Shown one piece after another: positions 59,039 through 64,000 of a stretch of DNA of 64,000 nucleotides. The translations under genes were made by a program, and so were the position numbers. The notes beneath the pieces are model-generated. The model made no database searches. It worked only from the letters and a program-made list of their open reading frames with translations, and was not told where the DNA came from. The stretch comes from Verrucomicrobiaceae bacterium. Its GTDB lineage: Bacteria; Verrucomicrobiota; Verrucomicrobiia; Verrucomicrobiales; Verrucomicrobiaceae. The stretch is from assembly GCA_016713245.1 (NCBI GenBank), contig JADJPM010000001.1:310001-374000 (forward strand), given 5' to 3'. Within the stretch, counting starts at the first letter, position 1; each line of letters starts with the position of its first letter.

Positions 59039-62000
59039 GCGATAGACCCAAGTGAAAGTGGCTGAGCCCCTGCACTGATCGTGGCAGGAGCGCCGACAGG
59101 ACCGGAAACCAAGGTGGCTGTGGCACCGTTGGCCGTGATCACCGTCAGGGCGGTGGGAGAAACACCACTGACCGCTCCGGCGGCGGTCACAGTAATGGAG
59201 ACATTCACATTCACGCCGGTGGCAGGGGAAGCAGGAGCAGTGACGAGCTTTGGTGACACCGATAGGCTCGTAGTCGTCGCGGACAACGAAGGCGTCGTGT
59301 AGGTGATACTCAACGTGGGTCGTCGGCTGGCGGTGGGTTCTTCGCGGGTGTAAAACTCATGCTCACCATTCACACTCTCGTTTTGCAAACGCATGAGGAT
59401 GCCGTGGTTAGGATTGGTGCCATTTACCCAATTCTGCACCAGGGAGGTGAGGGTCCAGTTGTGCGCTGCGTTGGTGGTCACGTTCGTCGTCGCGGCGGCG
59501 GTAGCGTCGTAGTCCCCATCACCCCCAGGAGTAGTCCAGGGCGTGCCTGTACTGCGGTTGTTCCAGGAACTCGTGGTCTCCGACCAGGGCTGTGTGAGAC
59601 GATGTGCGGAGACACCTGGGCTTCCGCTGGTGCCGCTTTTGCGGGTCAAGGTCATCACCGCTGAGGTGATGGTGGCATTCGCGGGTATGGCGGAGAGGTC
59701 AAAACTCAGCATGACGCGGTCACGCTCTGGGGAAGAGCGTGCTACCCAGGCGACATTCGCTGTGCCGTAGTTGGTCGTAGGCTGGTTGGTCCAGGTCTCG
59801 TTATCGGCCACGGACGTCAGCGAAGACGAAAAGGAGCCACCCGACGAGGCAACAGCGGCACCGTCCGTGTTGGGTGTGTTTGTCCCAAGGTTCCAACAGA
59901 CATTGGCTGGAAGTGGATTGACCACCACGCCATTGGAGGTGGCCGTCGAGAAAACGGCTCCTGATCCCGTGGCATTGCCTCTAAAGGTCACCTCGTCATT
60001 GCCTGTGCCCGCTTTGGAGACCTTATAAACCCAGGTGAAGGTGGCTGAGCCGCCGCCAGAACCGATACTTGCGGGCGAACTCGTGGGGCCTGAAACGAGT
60101 GTGGCCGTGGAGCCACGAGTGCCTGGAATGACGGCGAGGGCCGATGGCCTGATGCCCGTCACAGCAGCAGTTGCGATGACATTCATGGACACCGACACAT
60201 TCACGCCGCTGCCGGTGTCCGTGACCGTGCCGGGGGCCACGCTGATCGCCGTGGTCGTCGCTGCGAGACCCGGAATGGTGTAAGTGATGCTCAGCGTGGG
60301 CCGCCTGCTGGCGGTGGCTTCCTCTCGGGTATAAAACTCATGCTCACCACTTGAGGCCTCGTTTTGCAGACGCATGAGCATGCCGTGATTGGCATTCGTG
60401 CCATTCACCCAGCTCTGCGCGAGGGAGGTGATGTTCCAGTTGTGCGCACCATTAGCATTCACCGTGGTGGTGGCGGCAGCGGTGGCATCGTAGTCCCCAT
60501 CACCGCCGGGCGTGCTCCAGGGCGTGCCGGTGCTGCGGTTGTTCCAAGAACTGGTGGTCTCTGCCCATGCCTGCGTCAGGCGGTGCGCCGTGATGGCCGT
60601 GCTGCCGCCCGCACCACTTTTGCGGTTCAGCGTCATCACCGCCGAAGTAATGGTGGCATTTGAGGGGATGGAAGAGAGATCAAAGCGGAGCATCACGCGG
60701 TCGCGATAGCTTGGGGTTCTCGCCACCCAGGCCACGTTGGCCGTTCCATAGTTGGTGGTCGGTTGCTCGCTCCAACTTTCATTATCAGCCACGGATGTCA
60801 GTGCCGTGGAGAAGGTGCCGCCGACGGAGCCGGCATGGCTGCCATTCACTGCGGAAGAGCCTGCGGTGGGGCCAAATACACCTCCCTGCCCTGATGAGGT
60901 ATAGGTGGTGCCAGCGGGGATTAGGTCATTGATTTTGGCATTCGTCAGCAGCGAGGGGCCCGGCCAGTAGGGAGCCAAGGTGTAGTTGAGAACCTCGCCT
61001 GCATTCGCGGCGACCTTGTCCACGCTCTTGTTGAAGACGGATGCGAAGGGAAAGTCTGCCGTGAGGTCGTTTTCCCCAGCAGCCAGCGCGACCGAAATCA
61101 TGCTGAGCGTCGGCGAATACCCCGCCGGAATGCCCGGACTATTCATGTCCACAGAGACCTGATAGGTGCTGGGGCCGAGACCAGTGAATAGGTATTTCCC
61201 ATCCGCCCCAGAGGTGGTGGTGGCGGCAGGAGTTCCGTTGTTGGAGAGATTCAGCTTCACGCCCACGAGCGGTGAATCTGTTCCTGCATCGAAAACGCTG
61301 TTGCCATTCACATCAGCGAAGACCTGATCACCAATCGAACCCGGCTGCACGGCCCAGAAGCCGAAGTCGGCGGTGAGGTTGGAGCCGCTCAGGTTGAGAA
61401 TCGACCTCCGCGTGGCCGTGCTTGCCTGGAAGCTATTCGGCGAAAAATAGGTCGTCAGGTCACCATCCGCCGCATTCACCTCAACGACGTAGTTCAAGCC
61501 CGTAGCGAGGCTGCCAAACAGGTAGCCACCGCTGCTGTTGGTCGAAGCTGTAGCGACGAACGCATCTCCCGCATCGATCGTGCCGTTGCCATTGCCGTCC
61601 TCGTAGAGGTTCACGGTGACGTTCGGGATGCCTGGGTCGCCAGGACTGCGGGAGCCATCATTGGCGATGTCTTTGAAGACACTATCCCCGATGCTGCCGG
61701 TGCCGCCGGGGCGGTAGCCGAAATCAACATTGAGCTTCTGCTCGTTGTTGGAGATCGTTACCGTCGCTTGGTTCGCCGACGCGATGCCATCGAGGTCATA
61801 AGTCGCCGTGTGCCCGGCTGGAGCCGTGACTCGCACGATATAGGTGGCGCCTTGCAGACCGGCGAAGTCGTATTTGCCATCCGCTCCGGTGGAGGTGGTC
61901 TGGAGCAGCGTGGTGCCATTGCTGGCATACAACTGCACCTGCACGCCCGGCAGCGGATCATCCTCCGCGTTCATCACGCCATTGCCATTCCAGTCACGGA

Positions 62001-63984
62001 AGACCTGATCCCCGATGCGGCCCCCGCCCACCGTCACCGGTGCCAGACCGCCCGTGGACATGACTTTGCCGCTGTTTTCAAAGGTGAACTGATTCGTGTA
62101 AGTGCCCATCGGCTGGGTGGCGCTGATGGCGCAGCGGAAGACCAGCTCCAGCTCACTATTCGCCGGAATGCCAGCATTCACCGTGAAGATCGGCTTCGCG
62201 GGATTGCTCGCATTCACCGCCACGGCCGAGGTTTTTCCTTTGCCGATCTTGGCGGAGACCATGTTTTGATAGGTGAAGCCCACGGGCAGGTTCTCCGTGA
62301 TGGTCAGCGGCACGGTGTTCACGCTGGAGCCTTCATTCGCCATGGTCAGAGTGTAGGTCACGGTGCTGCCGGGCACGGCGATCGAGGGCGTCACCGTCTT
62401 GTCAGGATACAGCAGCGCCGTGCTGTTCGAGACCATGATCGTTTCCATGCTGCATGACCGCGGTGCCTGATCGCTGGTGGCGCAGATCGTGTTTGTCAGC
62501 ACGCCGGTGCCGGTGGCCCGCACCGTGAGGGTGATGCTATTCACCGTGCCGGGCTGCACCGTGCCCAGATTCCACCGCAGCGGATTCGTGCTGTTCGGTG
62601 CCCGGCTGGCGCTGATGTATTGAATGCCGGAGGGCAGCGTGTCCTCCAGCACGACATTCGTCAGCGCCGTGTTACCCATGCAGGTGTACCAGATGGTGTA
62701 GGTGAAGACCTCGGTCTGCGTCACGATCTGCTTCGAGGCCTGCTTGAAGATGATCGGCTTCGCCGTCAGCGAGACGCGGCTCGGCTCATAATAGCGCCAG
62801 ATGTGGTCTTGATTCTTGTACTCACCGCCCGCATCACCACCAAAGGTATCCGCGTAGCTTTGCAGGTAGCCCTGGCTGTCAAAAGGCGCATTGGGCTGGC
62901 CGGGACCCACATTGATCTTCAACTGCACGCGGGCGTATTCCGGGCGGAAGATCTCCAGATTACCCCAGGCCATGCGCACCGCCTTCGGGCTCGTGGAATC
63001 ACTCCAGCTCGTCGTCGGCGGCAGCGGGTTCTTCGTGCTCAAATCCCAGCCGATCTTGCTCGCATCCTCACCGCTGAGGCCCAACTGCGTGCTCACCAAG
63101 CCCGGCGTGTCCTTGGCGATCATGCTGCCCGCATAACGAATGCGCTTCCACGGGCCGAAATTCCGCACCGAATTCCGCATCCGGGCCGGGTCACTCGGGT
63201 TCGCATTCCAATAAGTGAAATCAAAGTGCCAGCCATAGCCGCTCTGCGGCCCCGCCACACCACTGCCCAGGCCCCAGGGCGTGTTGCCTTTCCCATCCAC
63301 ATCCACAATCGGGCTGCGGGAACTCACCCCGAAGGCCAGAAGCTGCTCCGCATCCCAGCGCGTCGTCGGTATCACCACATCGCCCGAATTGTTCGTCATG
63401 GAGTTATCTGACGTGCCCGAGTTGCCATCGAAGCCGCCCGTGTTCACCCAGCTCTGCCAGGCTGTCTTCGGATCCGTGGAGTAAAAGATCCCCGTGTCTG
63501 AATACACCCCGGTGATCGTCCCGCGCATCCTGCCGCTGCTGGAATCCACCGCGTAGGCCTTCGCGCCCAGCACGTTAGGCCCTAGCTCCAGCCCCTTCAG
63601 CGCACTTTGAGAGCTGGAACCACGAGCTCCATCCCCCAGAGCTGAGAGAGACTGCCCCTTCATCGGCATCGCCTTGAAGCTTCCCTTGTTATCCAGCCGC
63701 CCGTATTCAGCTCCTACCACCTGCGTGCCCACCGGAATGAAAAATGTGGAGTAACCACCCGCCCCGGTCGGCGTCCCCACCGTCGGCGTCGCCTTCATGA
63801 TGATCCCCACCACATCGCCTACTTGGATCAATGGCTGCCCGGCTTTCTGCCGCTTCTGCATGAGCTTCAGCGTGTCATCATCATACGCGATGTAATCCGC
63901 CTGCTGGTTCAGGTTATGTGCACTCGCCGATCCCAGCAAAATCAAGGCACCCAGCGCCGTGACCACTTTCCTACCTCGGCGCAA
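59035..63984 (-). CDS. N-terminal part of the giant secreted protein (frameshifted)
   Basis: 1649 codons, translated 3' of the giant's GTG by a 4-base overlap. The frame opens at a TTG (63,982-63,984) and remains open to the window edge, so the true start is uncertain. A signal peptide is visible (KVVTALGALILLGSASA, cleavage near residue 22). Domains: an unrecognised N-terminal region (about 23-400), two DUF11-like domains (about 420-520 and 527-650), three SdrD-B modules (about 653-980), a third DUF11-like region (about 985-1060), and two DNRLRE-like domains each followed by an Ig-like domain. The last Ig-like domain is cut by the frameshift, after which the protein continues in the giant frame. 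Confidence 0.85.
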   Translation of the reverse strand: MRRGRKVVTALGALILLGSASAHNLNQQADYIAYDDDTLKLMQKRQKAGQPLIQVGDVVGIIMKATPTVGTPTGAGGYSTFFIPVGTQVVGAEYGRLDNKGSFKAMPMKGQSLSALGDGARGSSSQSALKGLELGPNVLGAKAYAVDSSSGRMRGTITGVYSDTGIFYSTDPKTAWQSWVNTGGFDGNSGTSDNSMTNNSGDVVIPTTRWDAEQLLAFGVSSRSPIVDVDGKGNTPWGLGSGVAGPQSGYGWHFDFTYWNANPSDPARMRNSVRNFGPWKRIRYAGSMIAKDTPGLVSTQLGLSGEDASKIGWDLSTKNPLPPTTSWSDSTSPKAVRMAWGNLEIFRPEYARVQLKINVGPGQPNAPFDSQGYLQSYADTFGGDAGGEYKNQDHIWRYYEPSRVSLTAKPIIFKQASKQIVTQTEVFTYTIWYTCMGNTALTNVVLEDTLPSGIQYISASRAPNSTNPLRWNLGTVQPGTVNSITLTVRATGTGVLTNTICATSDQAPRSCSMETIMVSNSTALLYPDKTVTPSIAVPGSTVTYTLTMANEGSSVNTVPLTITENLPVGFTYQNMVSAKIGKGKTSAVAVNASNPAKPIFTVNAGIPANSELELVFRCAISATQPMGTYTNQFTFENSGKVMSTGGLAPVTVGGGRIGDQVFRDWNGNGVMNAEDDPLPGVQVQLYASNGTTLLQTTSTGADGKYDFAGLQGATYIVRVTAPAGHTATYDLDGIASANQATVTISNNEQKLNVDFGYRPGGTGSIGDSVFKDIANDGSRSPGDPGIPNVTVNLYEDGNGNGTIDAGDAFVATASTNSSGGYLFGSLATGLNYVVEVNAADGDLTTYFSPNSFQASTATRRSILNLSGSNLTADFGFWAVQPGSIGDQVFADVNGNSVFDAGTDSPLVGVKLNLSNNGTPAATTTSGADGKYLFTGLGPSTYQVSVDMNSPGIPAGYSPTLSMISVALAAGENDLTADFPFASVFNKSVDKVAANAGEVLNYTLAPYWPGPSLLTNAKINDLIPAGTTYTSSGQGGVFGPTAGSSAVNGSHAGSVGGTFSTALTSVADNESWSEQPTTNYGTANVAWVARTPSYRDRVMLRFDLSSIPSNATITSAVMTLNRKSGAGGSTAITAHRLTQAWAETTSSWNNRSTGTPWSTPGGDGDYDATAAATTTVNANGAHNWNITSLAQSWVNGTNANHGMLMRLQNEASSGEHEFYTREEATASRRPTLSITYTIPGLAATTTAISVAPGTVTDTGSGVNVSVSMNVIATAAVTGIRPSALAVIPGTRGSTATLVSGPTSSPASIGSGGGSATFTWVYKVSKAGTGNDEVTFRGNATGSGAVFSTATSNGVVVNPLPANVCWNLGTNTPNTDGAAVASSGGSFSSSLTSVADNETWTNQPTTNYGTANVAWVARSSPERDRVMLSFDLSAIPANATITSAVMTLTRKSGTSGSPGVSAHRLTQPWSETTSSWNNRSTGTPWTTPGGDGDYDATAAATTNVTTNAAHNWTLTSLVQNWVNGTNPNHGILMRLQNESVNGEHEFYTREEPTASRRPTLSITYTTPSLSATTTSLSVSPKLVTAPASPATGVNVNVSITVTAAGAVSGVSPTALTVITANGATATLVSGPVGAPATISAGAQPLSLGSIA
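59067..59070 (-). other. Frameshift site within the giant gene (G run)
   Basis: The coding strand reads GCA GGG GCT CAG in the first frame and soon stops. In the other frame the sequence continues GGC TCA GCC ACT TTC ACT TGG GTC TAT (GSATFTWVY), which matches the equivalent site of the previous Ig-like domain (GGGSATFTWVYKVS) and proceeds to TGSGATFATATSGGVIV, again matching TGSGAVFSTATSNGVVV. The most economical explanation is loss of one G (five to four) or an error at the run. Confidence 0.88.
59290..60830 (-). repeat. Duplicated DNRLRE-like + Ig-like unit
   Basis: Two copies of a unit of about 985 bp. Each has a DNRLRE-type domain (SVADNE.W..QPTTNYGTANVAWVAR, RVML.FDLS.IP.NATITSAVMTL, HRLTQ.W.ETTSSWNNRSTGTPW, then LMRLQNE...EHEFYTREE.TASRRPTLSITY) followed by an Ig-like domain. 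The copies match in long identical stretches, indicating recent duplication. Confidence 0.85.
60830..62030 (-). repeat. Three SdrD-B modules and a DUF11-like region in the N-terminal part
   Basis: SdrD-B modules open RIGDQVFRDWNGNGVMN, SIGDSVFKDIANDGSRSPGD and SIGDQVFADVNGNSVFD. The following region (KSVDKVAANAGEVLNYTLAPYWPG) is a DUF11-like domain leading into the first DNRLRE-like domain. Confidence 0.75.
62030..62740 (-). repeat. Two DUF11-like domains
   Basis: Two domains with DUF11 motifs: FTYTIWYTCMGNTALTNVVLEDTLPSGI ... RWNLGTVQPGTVNSITLTV, and VTYTLTMANEGSS...LTITENLPVGFTY. They typify Gram-negative and archaeal surface proteins and precede the SdrD-B modules. Confidence 0.75.
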
Positions 63985-64000
63985 AATCCCGCCCGCCCAC

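Noticed and set aside
59060..59080. Programmed ribosomal frameshifting at the G run
   Set aside because: The heptamer does not fit the usual X-XXY-YYZ slippery pattern, and no clear downstream stimulator was recognised; a plain indel is simpler.

Overview
The window is about 60% G+C and reads as a chromosomal segment of a Verrucomicrobiota bacterium, probably Verrucomicrobiaceae-like (Prosthecobacter/Verrucomicrobium type). The lineage is inferred from a PVC-type secreted dehydrogenase/heme protein (membrane-bound dehydrogenase domain, HEAT-like middle, CxxCH tail), a giant secreted protein with a verrucomicrobial-looking C-terminal module, and small general-secretion pseudopilins. No rRNA, tRNA, CRISPR array, transposase or phage gene was seen. 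No gap without a gene exceeds 300 bases.

Left third (1-26,100), ordinary and accessory genes. A rhomboid-like membrane protein (cut by the window edge) and a NosR-like flavin/iron-sulfur membrane protein lie upstream of each other on the minus strand, followed by thiE. A DUF2868-like membrane protein and a 1008-residue coiled-coil protein converge. Next comes a compact minus-strand cluster: a UPF0175-type antitoxin-like protein, an AAA/STAND-like ATPase and a TPR protein built on a 144-bp tandem repeat. This is the best candidate here for a small uncharacterised signalling or defence module. It is followed by the PVC heme protein, a gspF-gspG-gspH-like pseudopilin operon, msrB, two short-chain dehydrogenases, a TIM-barrel sugar isomerase, a TauE/SafE exporter, an FAH-family hydrolase (sugar-acid catabolism is a reasonable guess), several secreted proteins of unknown role, a PQQ-like beta-propeller, and an ECF sigma factor overlapping a membrane protein that may be its regulator.

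Right 60% (27,392-63,984), one giant gene on the minus strand. It appears as two open frames (1649 and 10,548 codons) overlapping by 4 bases, but internal homology shows one protein of about 12,190 residues broken by a single-base frameshift at a G run (CCCC on the plus strand, 59,067-59,070). From the N-terminus it has a signal peptide, an unrecognised N-terminal domain, DUF11-like domains, SdrD-B-like modules, a duplicated DNRLRE-like domain, more SdrD-B modules, a HAF-type propeller, 24 tandem putative-Ig (He_PIG-like) repeats, a jelly-roll domain, 9 more Ig repeats (one split by an inserted LamG domain), a second jelly-roll, an unrecognised domain, 8 more Ig repeats, an NHL-like propeller, 11 SdrD-B modules, one more Ig repeat, three GEVED domains and a C-terminal module resembling TIGR02597. 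It looks like a calcium-binding, disulfide-rich surface adhesin or stalk/matrix protein. Two downstream minus-strand genes, a four-helix membrane protein starting 9 bases after the giant stop and a zinc-ribbon protein, may belong to the same transcription unit, though a long imperfect hairpin separates those two.
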